A stretch of 64,000 nucleotides of DNA from Anaerolineae bacterium (GTDB taxonomy: Bacteria; Chloroflexota; Anaerolineae; Anaerolineales; UBA4823): the NCBI GenBank assembly GCA_003327455.1, contig QOQU01000010.1, positions 62,001-126,000 of the forward strand, written 5' to 3'. The position numbers were made by a program, and so were the translations under genes. The notes beneath the pieces were generated by a model. That model did not search any database, was not told the DNA's origin, and saw only the letters and a list, made by a program, of their open reading frames with translations. This document shows positions 41,101 to 48,391 of the stretch, in pieces; position 1 is the stretch's first letter, and each line of letters begins with the position of its first letter.

Positions 41101-41686
41101 AGAGAAAATCCTCTCGGAGCTTTGCCAAGCCGCGAAAAAGGATTTCGTTTTGTTCCGCAGCTAAATCGTCTTCGGCATAATCGGGCAGGTTAGCATCTTT
41201 TCCAAGCCCGCGTTTACTGGCGCGCGGGTCTGGATGACCGAGTAAGACCAAGAGATTTTTTGCCCGGGCAACGAAGTCCAAATACCACTCGATCCAGCGC
41301 AAGTTCGGAGCTTTGATCTGTGCCTGGGGGAAGTTGGCAATAGCCGCTTCAACGGCGGCGATGCCGTTGAGAGCTTTGAGGGCAGCGTTCTCCAGTGTCT
41401 CCCCTTCCCCCGCCGCACCATAAAGCTGGACGATGCCGATAGGTTCAGGGGTGTAAATGCCTAAAGCTGAATAGACGAAATCAATGGCAGCATTGTAGAT
41501 GCCGCGCAGCATTGCCCACTGTTTACCCAGCACGTCAGGGTCTTCCCGCAAGTCATACGGCACACTGGCTAATTCGGCAAGAGCTACACAGCGGTATTTC
41601 TCCCCTTCGGGGGTAGCAAGGCGAAACCAAGCATAGCGAAATATCCCGTCTTCGATACGTAAGCCGTTGTCCAAGATGGTGATCAT
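38105..41686 (-). CDS. VirB4/HerA-like ATPase with Ser/Gly/His-rich insert
   Basis: 1193 residues. Residues about 1-245 form a soluble domain. Residues about 250-590 are a low-complexity insert rich in Ser, Gly, His and Trp (SWSQGG, SHTDS, HAETNS units). Residues 600-1190 are a HerA/VirB4-type ATPase: Walker A DTGFGKT near residue 772, Walker B LLQIFFEEANK near 1042, and late ITQAPSL and RFPYSTQREMQQPFLF. VirB4 energises conjugative transfer; here it is in a Tad operon. The stop overlaps the small finger gene, and the start overlaps the next gene by four bases. Confidence 0.8.
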   Translation of the reverse strand: MITILDNGLRIEDGIFRYAWFRLATPEGEKYRCVALAELASVPYDLREDPDVLGKQWAMLRGIYNAAIDFVYSALGIYTPEPIGIVQLYGAAGEGETLENAALKALNGIAAVEAAIANFPQAQIKAPNLRWIEWYLDFVARAKNLLVLLGHPDPRASKRGLGKDANLPDYAEDDLAAEQNEILFRGLAKLREDFLFQVTAHHIPRRQLASGLVRVAEVASNIASRRRGTVSIGFNFSIPILAALGQSTGGSKLGSQSSATSHTDSVNQSHSTAHTDSHSHGVSESWTEGGAKSHTRSISSTTSESDSTNWGQSESSAHSVSHAETNSTSVSKTSGTGSSWSVGGGSSWSQGGSEMASGGVGHTDSASAGHTASVGSGTTFGVNASTSHSTNQGINAGVNFGTKGSLGVPGVGSIGADVGGNAGWSMGQTNGHSQGSSMGVSHNVGSADSVSRGSADSSHSGWAKGSSWSQGGSSSWSSGGSSFESTTKTSGHAVTDGVTDTVGKSKSWGGGHTKGQAFSQGEAWTETESWAHSTGRSEAWGTADTVGEQTGRAHTDGVALGEASARGISQGLSMGLSTGIVPGISLGRSWQTEDDVADRLTEILRQFEGLLNQASAEGGFMTDALLLTASERGAAAVETLAPQAFHGVNVPTPVLTVKPFSVQDEQVLRASALAVLPSPTLGDGDPFDGLLWTRYATLLSAGQLAAYTAPGLVEEGTAVVTIAPTPKGLTFYPIMSGDVVLGHQFSPLTRDLTPVQVRLDQERLFHTMFAADTGFGKTVSAMRLAYETTIHWHLRTVVLDFGAGWRALLNAPGLEGHVDIRQLWPSAARPLRWNPLQIGRNINPETQWRAFADIFGSVARLGVKRQKQELLDALRKIYIAAGVLVDDPEVRRDPQWGKVWNNEEADLVQAKLNTPLGDLTLEQKQRLAVQRSSRVGLNDLYQTIQDKLSQVPSRDTMLTGVLEGILYRLNALVQGAASIQFAPGSDTVPMEDLAKPWGIAIIEGGMFLDDFGKAFLLGWIGWHLYTDMVARRVHEVNTDEPLLQIFFEEANKIFGGVDAGSEDDTGGVSLSQRFGDMFRDARKYKARLHVITQAPSLIPQDIISSCNNLVVGFLKNPKDKDIVLSGIARSEKGFVDEPWRRFLADLQIGMFIGRFPYSTQREMQQPFLFRPLPVGAPEPTDEEIAARIGRIVL

Positions 41687-42228
41687 GGTTTCCCTCGCGA
41701 GCGGTAGCGATATATCATGTCATCCGCAGCTTCTTGCAAAGGCGGATGAGCAAATAGAGATTGCGCCACCAGCGCCATGAAACCCAGCGGAAGGATGTAG
41801 AGCGCAATGCTGGCAATGGCAGACAGGTAGCCCAATCCTTGACTGAGCATAGGATCAGCGGTCGCTGAAGGCAAAAACCAGCGGCGAAAGATGCCATAGC
41901 CGAGGCAGACCAGCCCATACAATGCCAGCCCGCGAATAGTCGTCCAGACCGAAGCGCGCTTGTTGAAGCGCTCCAGGTAGTAGCCTGCCATGCCCGTCAA
42001 AGCAATTAGCAGGGTCAGCGGAGCGGCGGGAAGGGGTGTAACCGCCGCTCCTGCCAACCCCAACCCAGCTGCTCCTCCAGCCCAGGGACGCTGTTCTTGG
42101 GGAGCGATGATGACAAGCCAACCCAACACGGGCAGGCAAGCCAACAAAATCAGGTTATCTACCATTAGCCACAGGATGGCCAACAGCCCGTTGAGAATCC
42201 ATAAACCGATAAGGACGATAGAGTTCAC
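41683..42228 (-). CDS. Polytopic membrane protein
   Basis: 181 residues with five to six predicted membrane helices (LIGLWILNGLLAILWLM and further). Overlaps the VirB4-like start by four bases, which is where VirB3/VirB6-like membrane partners often lie. No family recognised. It could be a membrane channel partner of the ATPase. Confidence 0.6.
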   Translation of the reverse strand: MNSIVLIGLWILNGLLAILWLMVDNLILLACLPVLGWLVIIAPQEQRPWAGGAAGLGLAGAAVTPLPAAPLTLLIALTGMAGYYLERFNKRASVWTTIRGLALYGLVCLGYGIFRRWFLPSATADPMLSQGLGYLSAIASIALYILPLGFMALVAQSLFAHPPLQEAADDMIYRYRSRGKP

Positions 42229-42235
42229 TCAGCAC

Positions 42236-43189
42236 CTACCGCAGGGTATTGTCTTGCAGGTACACGTTCACGGGATAGTCATAACTTGCCGCCTGTCCAT
42301 CGCTTTGTGTAACCGTCACCTGTACGATATGCACACCGGGGTCAACGGGTGTGTAGGTAAGGGCAGTGATCATAGCTTGGCTCGTGCCGATACCCGAAGT
42401 GCTGAAGGGTGGAAGAACAGGGTAGCTTCCCCTGACTGTTGCACCGTAGTAACGCTGAGCAAGGGCTTGGATGCCCTGTCGGGCGCTGTCGGATAGCAGG
42501 ATTTGTGCGCTGATGTCCGTGATAGCTGCCCGCTGTCCCGTCCCGCATTTGATGTCAATGCCACCCAGAATTACCCCTGTTTGGAAGGTAAAACCGGTAA
42601 AGTCTGTGTCGAGTTGTGCCTGGCTGATGACCAACGGATAAGGGGGGTCAACTGTAGAGCTGCCATCTCCGAAATCGGGGGGCGCAAACTCTGGGATACA
42701 GGCTTGCTGGGTTGGCGTAGAAGTCGCAGAAGGCTGGGTCGGGTCAGGGTTGCCCTTTACACAGCAGTTCTGGATGTCGCCATTAGTGTTCGTTTGCAAT
42801 ACACATTGATTGCCCTGCAAAACGCACGAACCCTTATAGTACCAGCGTCCCCCAGAGACAATCGAGCCCAAGCGATTGGGTAAGTCTGCCCCGGTCACAT
42901 TGCAGTTATTCGAGTTGGCACAATAGATTTTTGAGACCGTATTGTTGCGGATACAGGACGATCCGCTTTTTTGACAAGAAACAGTGACGTTATGGACGCC
43001 GTACTGCTGGGCGCAATACACCGTTGCGGGAAGAGAAAACCACAGTTCTCCTTGATTGCAGCACCACACAGGGCGGGGTTGAGAAGAAGCAGGGGTGCAA
43101 TCCCCTGCCAAGCAGCGCAGTGATGGAGCCGCGAACCAGATTACTATCAATACAGCCACGATACCGACAATGTACAACCACTTTTTCAT
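42236..43189 (-). CDS. Cys-rich membrane-anchored extracellular protein
   Basis: 317 residues. N-terminal anchor (WLYIVGIVAVLIVIWFAAPSL), then about 14 cysteines in the first half (CCNQGE, CQKSGSSC, CANSNNC, CCVKG), which would form disulfides outside the cell. A Pro/Thr linker follows and a C-terminal Ig-like beta domain (VDPGVHIVQVTVTQSDG). Not recognised. It overlaps the upstream lipoprotein by four bases. Confidence 0.65.
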   Translation of the reverse strand: MKKWLYIVGIVAVLIVIWFAAPSLRCLAGDCTPASSQPRPVWCCNQGELWFSLPATVYCAQQYGVHNVTVSCQKSGSSCIRNNTVSKIYCANSNNCNVTGADLPNRLGSIVSGGRWYYKGSCVLQGNQCVLQTNTNGDIQNCCVKGNPDPTQPSATSTPTQQACIPEFAPPDFGDGSSTVDPPYPLVISQAQLDTDFTGFTFQTGVILGGIDIKCGTGQRAAITDISAQILLSDSARQGIQALAQRYYGATVRGSYPVLPPFSTSGIGTSQAMITALTYTPVDPGVHIVQVTVTQSDGQAASYDYPVNVYLQDNTLR

Positions 43190-43872
43190 GGTTTACCTCC
43201 AGGCAGGTTGATAGATGCCTCTCCCGCTCCCCATGTCCAAGCCAGCGCCCAACCGCTGGGGACGCGAGAGAGCGAGCGTTGCAGGATGTTACGATCCATG
43301 TCGTAATCCTGATAGACCGCTTGATAATATGTTCCCATCAGGCAATAAGCAGCCTGACCGCAGGCTACCCAATCAATACCCGTTGGGTTTACATAATCCC
43401 CTGCCAGAGCAGGAAAAAGCAGTTGCCCGCGTTGGATCACTCCCTGGATGTCTTGCAGATAAATCTGGCAATCCTGCCATTCCGCAGGAGGGTCATACGC
43501 TGGCTGGTAGAATGGTACGCACCTGCCATCATCCTCGGGGATGGCCAAGACCATTGGATATTGCACCACGTCCTTGCGGGTGGGATCATATACCCACAAG
43601 ACGGGGAAAGTCATTTGGTTGACGGTCATCTGCTCGATCTTGCCGCTGGAATATACGGTAAACTGGACAACCTTCAACCCGTCATACTCCTGATAGACAT
43701 CCTGCGGCTGGATGCGGGGAACATCCTTGAAAACCTGCTTGATGTCCGTCTCCACGGGGGGATAAAAAGCTGGCTCTTGCGCTAAAGCGATATGTTCCGG
43801 TGGGGTGCTATGGGAATTGCACCCCACCACGGCAAGGAGAAGGAGGAGAATTGGGAAGAAGCGTTTGTGCAT
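43186..43872 (-). CDS. Lipoprotein, first gene of the Tad operon
   Basis: 228 residues from the ATG at 43872 with GGAGG ahead. The signal (KRFFPILLLLLAVVGC) ends in a lipobox with Cys at about residue 17, so it should be anchored to the outer face of the membrane. No domain is recognised. Its promoter and leader are a near copy of the pilin operon's, so it is co-regulated with the pilin. Confidence 0.75.
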   Translation of the reverse strand: MHKRFFPILLLLLAVVGCNSHSTPPEHIALAQEPAFYPPVETDIKQVFKDVPRIQPQDVYQEYDGLKVVQFTVYSSGKIEQMTVNQMTFPVLWVYDPTRKDVVQYPMVLAIPEDDGRCVPFYQPAYDPPAEWQDCQIYLQDIQGVIQRGQLLFPALAGDYVNPTGIDWVACGQAAYCLMGTYYQAVYQDYDMDRNILQRSLSRVPSGWALAWTWGAGEASINLPGGKP

Positions 43873-43889
43873 GATGCCTCCAATATGAT

Positions 43890-43943
43890 TAAAAAAAAGT
43901 TCCACACCCTCCACTGTCGAAAACGACAGTTTCGGTTGGGAAC
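43890..43943 (-). promoter_or_regulatory. Conserved 5' leader with terminator-like hairpin (copy 2)
   Basis: On the minus strand GTTCC...GGAAC encloses CTGTC/GACAG and TGGAGGGTGT, then eight Ts. The two stems and the unpaired string match the plus-strand copy at 21114, while the loops differ. Confidence 0.7.
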
Positions 43944-43955
43944 ACATCAATTGTG

Positions 43956-43983
43956 ATTATAGTAAAACCTGTTTTACATGCAA
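43956..43983 (-). promoter_or_regulatory. Promoter of the long Tad operon with palindromic spacer
   Basis: Minus-strand -35 TTGCAT (43978-43983) and -10 TATAAT (43956-43961) are 16 bases apart. The spacer is exactly the palindrome GTAAAACAGGTTTTAC apart from its two centre bases, a likely operator. The twin promoter at 21074 lacks this palindrome. Confidence 0.8.
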
Positions 43984-44011
43984 GCGAAAAAGACTTACAG
44001 ATTTGTTAGGG

Positions 44012-44749
44012 TTACCAAATTTCCAACCAGAAGTAGTCTAACACCCCCAACTTTGTCTGGCGGGCAAGGGTCTGCAAGTCAGTTGCTCTGCCATGCGATT
44101 TCAGGTTTTTCAGGCGTTGGACGACTGCCTGTCGGATTTGAGGATTGGGCAAAACGACATTGACTTCCCGTTTCCCCTTCCACTTTTCGGGCTTGTTGCG
44201 TGAGTGTGTTTCGACTTCAACAGGATAAAACAGTCTGTCCTGGATATTCGCAATTGTCAAATCGGGTTGATACCAGGTCATGCCGTTCGATTTCTCGAAA
44301 GGCATGACTTTGACATCAAAGCCGCGCAATCTAGCTTGGTAGGCGGTGAACAACACCTGGGAAGTGTGCTTGGGTTGATTTTCCCCGTCATGCAAACGCA
44401 GGATGCGTTCGTATTCGCTTTCCACAGGCTCAACCCCCAAAGCTCTCGCCAATTCCATGCCGTAGTCGGTAAGCTGAAGGATAGTTAACTGGGAAATGTG
44501 TGCAAGTGGAACGATGATTTTCCGTGTTATGCCGTCCTGTGGCAGCGTCTCTTGAATTAGCCTGCGCAAAGAATTGACATTTGGACTGATGTCGAATTGC
44601 CGAGCAAGGTTAAAAGCTAATTCAGGCGCAATAGAAATACCCGTTTTCGCAAGGATAATGATTGCCATACAAACCTTGCGCCAATACTCTCGCTGGTAAG
44701 ATTTTCTAAGTTCAGGTGGTGGCTCAATCAACCAGTCAGTATCATTCAT
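44012..44749 (-). CDS. HTH plus nuclease-like protein, paralogue of the 22946 product
   Basis: 245 residues from the ATG at 44749. An N-terminal helical domain and a middle HTH-like part (LTILQLTDYGMELARALG) precede QPDLTIANIQDRLFYPVEVETHSRNKPEKW, the same PD...ExE pattern as the protein at 22946. Both have a (A/R)xRxRG(F/W) step just before it. Possibly a regulator or relaxation-type DNA-processing protein of the element. It stands alone. Confidence 0.5.
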   Translation of the reverse strand: MNDTDWLIEPPPELRKSYQREYWRKVCMAIIILAKTGISIAPELAFNLARQFDISPNVNSLRRLIQETLPQDGITRKIIVPLAHISQLTILQLTDYGMELARALGVEPVESEYERILRLHDGENQPKHTSQVLFTAYQARLRGFDVKVMPFEKSNGMTWYQPDLTIANIQDRLFYPVEVETHSRNKPEKWKGKREVNVVLPNPQIRQAVVQRLKNLKSHGRATDLQTLARQTKLGVLDYFWLEIW

Positions 44750-44758
44750 ATCGTGCAA

Positions 44759-44978
44759 AACTGTGGTATTAAACGTCCAGACCCCTTATCCCTTCGGCGT
44801 TGCGTTGCTGTTCGTGCGCGGTCGTTTTGGGGGCGGTTTGTGCCAAAATTACTTTCCTGGCAGGATTGTCCGAGCGCCGTTTTCGTCTGTGCTGAGATGA
44901 AAAATGTCTGGATTGCTTGCCCTCTATAAAGAAGGTAAACCGCAAAATATATCGAATAGCATATTTCATATTGCAATA
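44759..44978. other. Gene-free spacer
   Basis: AT-rich around 44940-44990 and GC-rich around 44800-44880. It probably holds the promoter of the 44012 gene. A 66-codon minus-strand frame here has no ribosome site and I do not call it. Confidence 0.4.
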
Positions 44979-45452
44979 TTATATTCTTTTCAAATACCCC
45001 TCATCAGGGGGCAAATTGGGCTCGCGGCAAGCCTTTTGCGCCAGGTCATTACAGCGCTCGTTTTTGGCGTCCCCGTTATGTCCTGCTATCCACACAAAAC
45101 TCACCTCGTGTTGTTTCAGCAAGGGAATCAACCTTTGCCACAAGTCAACATTCTGCACTGCTTGACGGTCTCTTTTCCGCCAGCCGTTCTTCTGCCACTT
45201 CTCCAGCCAGCCATCCTCGATGGCTTTGACCAAATATTGGCTGTCGGAGTACACCGTCACCTGGCAGGGCATTTTCAGAGCAAACAAAGCCTGAATGACC
45301 GCCATAATCTCCATACGGGAGTTGGTTGTCAGACGATACCCCCCTGTCAGTTCCTTCCGCTTGCCATCGCACTCGATGATGGCTGCATATCCGCCTGCCC
45401 CTGGATTGCCTGAGCAAGCCCCATCTACGTACACGGTTACCTCTCTTCTCAT
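44979..45452 (-). CDS. rnhA: Ribonuclease HI
   Basis: 157 residues. DGACSGNPG (first Asp), ENRMEI-type second acid in TTNSRMEI, YSDSQYLV (third Asp) and GHNGDAKNERCNDLA (last Asp/His) match E. coli RNase HI. It degrades RNA in RNA-DNA hybrids, useful in plasmid replication. Overlaps the next gene by four bases. Confidence 0.9.
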   Translation of the reverse strand: MRREVTVYVDGACSGNPGAGGYAAIIECDGKRKELTGGYRLTTNSRMEIMAVIQALFALKMPCQVTVYSDSQYLVKAIEDGWLEKWQKNGWRKRDRQAVQNVDLWQRLIPLLKQHEVSFVWIAGHNGDAKNERCNDLAQKACREPNLPPDEGYLKRI

Positions 45453-45922
45453 GGCTCTACCCTGCGGAATAATTCATCGTTGAGCATATATACCAATATA
45501 TCAATATTGCAGGAGAGAGTAACCACATGCCTTCTCCTGGGAGTTGACAGGTCAACCACACATGCCCTTCCCGTCAGTTGGCTATCTGTATTCTCTATGA
45601 CCCATGCAACATCAACCACTTCTAAACCAATCAATCGCTCATTGATGGTAACAATGCGATTCAGGTCATAGTCCAAGCAAGCTATATCAACCGGAATCAT
45701 AAAGCCGTTTTGTAGCACTACACCAACTGCTCTCCACTCATCCTCGGAGGGGTCGTTTGGCAAAGGAACAATGTCAACGACTTCCCGATGAATGCACCGA
45801 TTATTGAGCCACTCATACAAGCATTCCCTCTTACCGTTTATCTGTACGATGGGAGCAAGACAATTCTCACATATTTCGTATTTGCTCAGGTCATAATTGC
45901 GTTTACGGAAAGTTAACGACAT
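45449..45922 (-). CDS. Hypothetical protein with N-terminal CxxC
   Basis: 157 residues from the ATG at 45922 right after the previous stop, with GGAGGGAAATAG ahead. An N-terminal zinc-like site (CENCLAP ... CLYEW ... CIHRE) is followed by a beta-rich domain. Coupled to rnhA by a four-base overlap. Family not recognised. Confidence 0.55.
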   Translation of the reverse strand: MSLTFRKRNYDLSKYEICENCLAPIVQINGKRECLYEWLNNRCIHREVVDIVPLPNDPSEDEWRAVGVVLQNGFMIPVDIACLDYDLNRIVTINERLIGLEVVDVAWVIENTDSQLTGRACVVDLSTPRRRHVVTLSCNIDILVYMLNDELFRRVEP

Positions 45923-47005
45923 CTATTTCCCTCCGCTCGATTTCGATGCTAATAAGAGACATTTGTTGTGTAAATAATCGAGCAGATTTTTATGTGCTGT
46001 CTCCAATTTGTCGTAATAGTTTTTTCGCAAATCGCTTATTTTAGACATAATCGAGGCAAGTTCAAAATACTCTTCTTCCCCCACCTGTTTCCCATCCCTG
46101 TAAAGAATCTCAATTTCCCCCAAAGAACCAACAATATATGCAAATTCACTGTATAAACAAAATTCAAAGATTTGAGTTAATGGCCTGCTTGCAATCCCGC
46201 AGCGTTTTGCAAGGGTAAAATCACCACGATAAATCGCAAGTTGAGCAAGGTGAACCAGAGCTTCGTGAGTATCAATAGGGGGGAGGTGTTTCAAATCTAC
46301 TGTGCTGCCAGATTGAAATAACTTGATTAGGTGGTTGTATGCCTCGTCTTTATCCCCATCGTGATACAGTTCCATGCCGAGTTTCAAATGCGCCCAAACA
46401 TCGTGAGGATCATCGTCCAATATGGCTTTCAGATGACGGATGGCTCTTTTTCGGCGCAGTTCCCCTTGTGCCGTATTTTGAAGATAACCATCGTGAAGGA
46501 TAACCAACTCTTGTCTATCTAAGGCAATTTTGCCGTTATGCTCTTGAATGGAGTGATGAACGCCCTCATGATAACGCCCCCGAAAGCGATAATAAGAGCA
46601 ATTACGAAAAAAACGTATTGTTTGAAAATCCAGTACGGGCTGAATCTGACTAGAACGAAAATTTTGCTGAATCATCACATAAGCGTCCACATCTGACACT
46701 TTAGCCAGCTCCCGAAGCTTTTTTGCCGTGCGCTTTTCCAGTTTCTCGTCCGCATCCAACACTAAAATCCATTCCCCGGTCGCCTTTTCCAGGCTAAAAT
46801 TCCGCGCCGCCGAGAAGTCATCAATCCACTCAAAATCATACAACTTGGCGCCGTAGCTTAGGGCTATCTCTTTGGTACGGTCAGTTGACCCTGTATCCAC
46901 AATGATTATCTCATCTACGACATCCTTCACACTGTCCAAACAGTGCGGAAGATTGGCTTCTTCGTTTTTGACAATCATACACAAAGACAACAGCGGTTTT
47001 GCCAT
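45923..47005 (-). CDS. Family 2 glycosyltransferase with TPR tail
   Basis: 360 residues. GT2 core: LSLCMIVKNEEANLPHCLDSV, IIIVDTGSTDRT (nucleotide site) and WILVLDADEKL (DxD-like DAD). The C-terminal half has TPR-like helices (AHLKLGMELYHDGDKDEAYNHL). It could glycosylate the element's surface proteins or pilin, but that is inferred from context. It sits among replication genes as likely cargo. Confidence 0.85.
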   Translation of the reverse strand: MAKPLLSLCMIVKNEEANLPHCLDSVKDVVDEIIIVDTGSTDRTKEIALSYGAKLYDFEWIDDFSAARNFSLEKATGEWILVLDADEKLEKRTAKKLRELAKVSDVDAYVMIQQNFRSSQIQPVLDFQTIRFFRNCSYYRFRGRYHEGVHHSIQEHNGKIALDRQELVILHDGYLQNTAQGELRRKRAIRHLKAILDDDPHDVWAHLKLGMELYHDGDKDEAYNHLIKLFQSGSTVDLKHLPPIDTHEALVHLAQLAIYRGDFTLAKRCGIASRPLTQIFEFCLYSEFAYIVGSLGEIEILYRDGKQVGEEEYFELASIMSKISDLRKNYYDKLETAHKNLLDYLHNKCLLLASKSSGGK

Positions 47006-47015
47006 CTTGTATCTC

Positions 47016-47927
47016 CTACTCCAACGCTTCTACTGCCTGTTCCAGGTCCCGCTCCCCTGGGGTAATGTATATACGGGTAGTGTTCATGTCGGAATGTCCC
47101 AGCAAGGCAGCCACTTTCTCCAGCGTCACCCCAGCATCTACTAACCGCTTGGCAAAGGTGTGGCGCATAATGTGGGCGTGTAAATCAACCCCTGCCCGAT
47201 TTCCTAGTTCGGCAAGCCTGCGGTGTACTCCTGAAGGTGTCAGCCGCTTCCCGTTGCGATCCAAAAACAACCCCCCGGGGAGATTCCCGCGCAGCTCCAG
47301 CCAGCGGTTTATGCTATCACGCACTTTGGCATTCAAGGGGAGTACCCGCTGTTTAGCTCCCTTCCCCGAACGTACAATTACACTCCCCTTACGCTCGGAA
47401 AGCTCAATATCGGCAATATCCAAAGCACATAACTCGCCCACTCGCAGACCTGTGTTCAAGAGGGTGATCAGAATCGCATGGTCTCGCACGGCTAGAAATC
47501 GAGCCGCTTCGCTCCCCGCAGCGGCTATCATCCGCTCTGCCTCCCGCACAACGGCGTATTCCTCGCGCTTGTCCAACCACCTCGGCGCCAATGGCTGCTT
47601 GCCCACTGCGCGCACGCTGTTGGTCGGATCGCTCTGAATCAGCCCTGTTTCCTTTGCCCACTTGGAATAGGAACGCAAAGCAGAAATTTTGTGATTTACG
47701 GTGTTTGGCTTTTCCCGCTTTACCGCAATCAGATATTGACGGTATTCGCGGATGTCGCTGGGGGTGAGATTCTGTGGCTGCAATGCCTCTCCGTTGGTAT
47801 TCGTGTACCAACGATTGAACGCAATTAGATCGCGTATGTACCCTTTCCTGGTCAGCTCCGATCGGTCTAATTGGTTCAGGTAGCTGGAGAATTGAGCTAA
47901 ATCAATCACAAACATTTCTTCGGACAT
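47016..47927 (-). CDS. Tyrosine recombinase, XerC/D-type
   Basis: 303 residues. SAM-like N-terminal domain, then catalytic residues: Arg in GLRVGEL (near 160), a Lys in the following beta hairpin (SGKGAKQR), HIMRH (near 250), LLGHSDMNTTRIYI with the Tyr (near 285). It may integrate or excise the element or resolve dimers. It is in the middle of the element, not at an end, so XerC-like dimer resolution is as likely as integration. Confidence 0.85.
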   Translation of the reverse strand: MSEEMFVIDLAQFSSYLNQLDRSELTRKGYIRDLIAFNRWYTNTNGEALQPQNLTPSDIREYRQYLIAVKREKPNTVNHKISALRSYSKWAKETGLIQSDPTNSVRAVGKQPLAPRWLDKREEYAVVREAERMIAAAGSEAARFLAVRDHAILITLLNTGLRVGELCALDIADIELSERKGSVIVRSGKGAKQRVLPLNAKVRDSINRWLELRGNLPGGLFLDRNGKRLTPSGVHRRLAELGNRAGVDLHAHIMRHTFAKRLVDAGVTLEKVAALLGHSDMNTTRIYITPGERDLEQAVEALE

Positions 47928-48247
47928 TATGCACCAACCTCCGTTAATTCGGTGTGAACGTTTTGTAAATTTTGTATTGCATAATCGAGCTTATTTAGAT
48001 ATTCCAGTGCCTCTTCCAGCGACTGGACAACCGCAAGATGACCTGGAAAGCAGCTGTAAAACCGTTGTTCGTCAGGGGTCATCTTGCCACGCGGACTCTT
48101 GACTTCGAGCAGGACGATGACACCCGCTTTACTCACTACCAGCAGATCGGGGAAACCCCGTCCCAACTCATGGGTATCCCAGACGAAGTATCCAGCTTTA
48201 CGTAATCCTTCTCGAATTTCAGTATGGTTTAGGTCAGTCTTTTTCAT
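47927..48247 (-). CDS. VRR-NUC nuclease
   Basis: 106 residues. GRGFPDLLVV and VLLEVKSPRGKMTPDEQRFY are the PD and ExK of a VRR-NUC (PD-(D/E)xK) nuclease, typical of phage and plasmid replication regions, where they can act on branched DNA. The ribosome site GAGGAA lies in the loop of a GTATTC/GAATAC hairpin, so its translation may be controlled. Its stop overlaps the recombinase start region. Confidence 0.8.
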   Translation of the reverse strand: MKKTDLNHTEIREGLRKAGYFVWDTHELGRGFPDLLVVSKAGVIVLLEVKSPRGKMTPDEQRFYSCFPGHLAVVQSLEEALEYLNKLDYAIQNLQNVHTELTEVGA

Positions 48248-48391
48248 GGGTATTCCTCGAATACGGCGGGCGCAAGCCCCCGCACAGGGAGGACGCCACC
48301 GTCCCGCACCCTAACTCGCTGGCAGCGGGCGCAAGCCCAAAGCCGCGAAGCGGGGTGCGTGGACGAACGTCCGACCACCAGCGGGAGGGCG
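48248..48391 (-). promoter_or_regulatory. Structured GC-rich spacer
   Basis: On the minus strand: two GGGC TTGC GCCC hairpins (one each near 48265 and 48334), GGACG TT CGTCC, CCGC TTC GCGG and a final GTATTC GAG GAATAC around the next ribosome site. A TTG-started frame (48426-48244) ends in ATGA at the next start, but its composition looks non-coding. Confidence 0.5.

Noticed and set aside
43808-43830. Another T-loop hairpin (GGTGGGGTGCAATTCCC)
   Set aside because: It lies inside the lipoprotein coding region, at its lipobox, and lacks the outer stem; probably chance.
44769-44969. A 66-codon minus-strand gene before the 44012 gene
   Set aside because: No ribosome site, and AT-rich promoter-like sequence lies within it.
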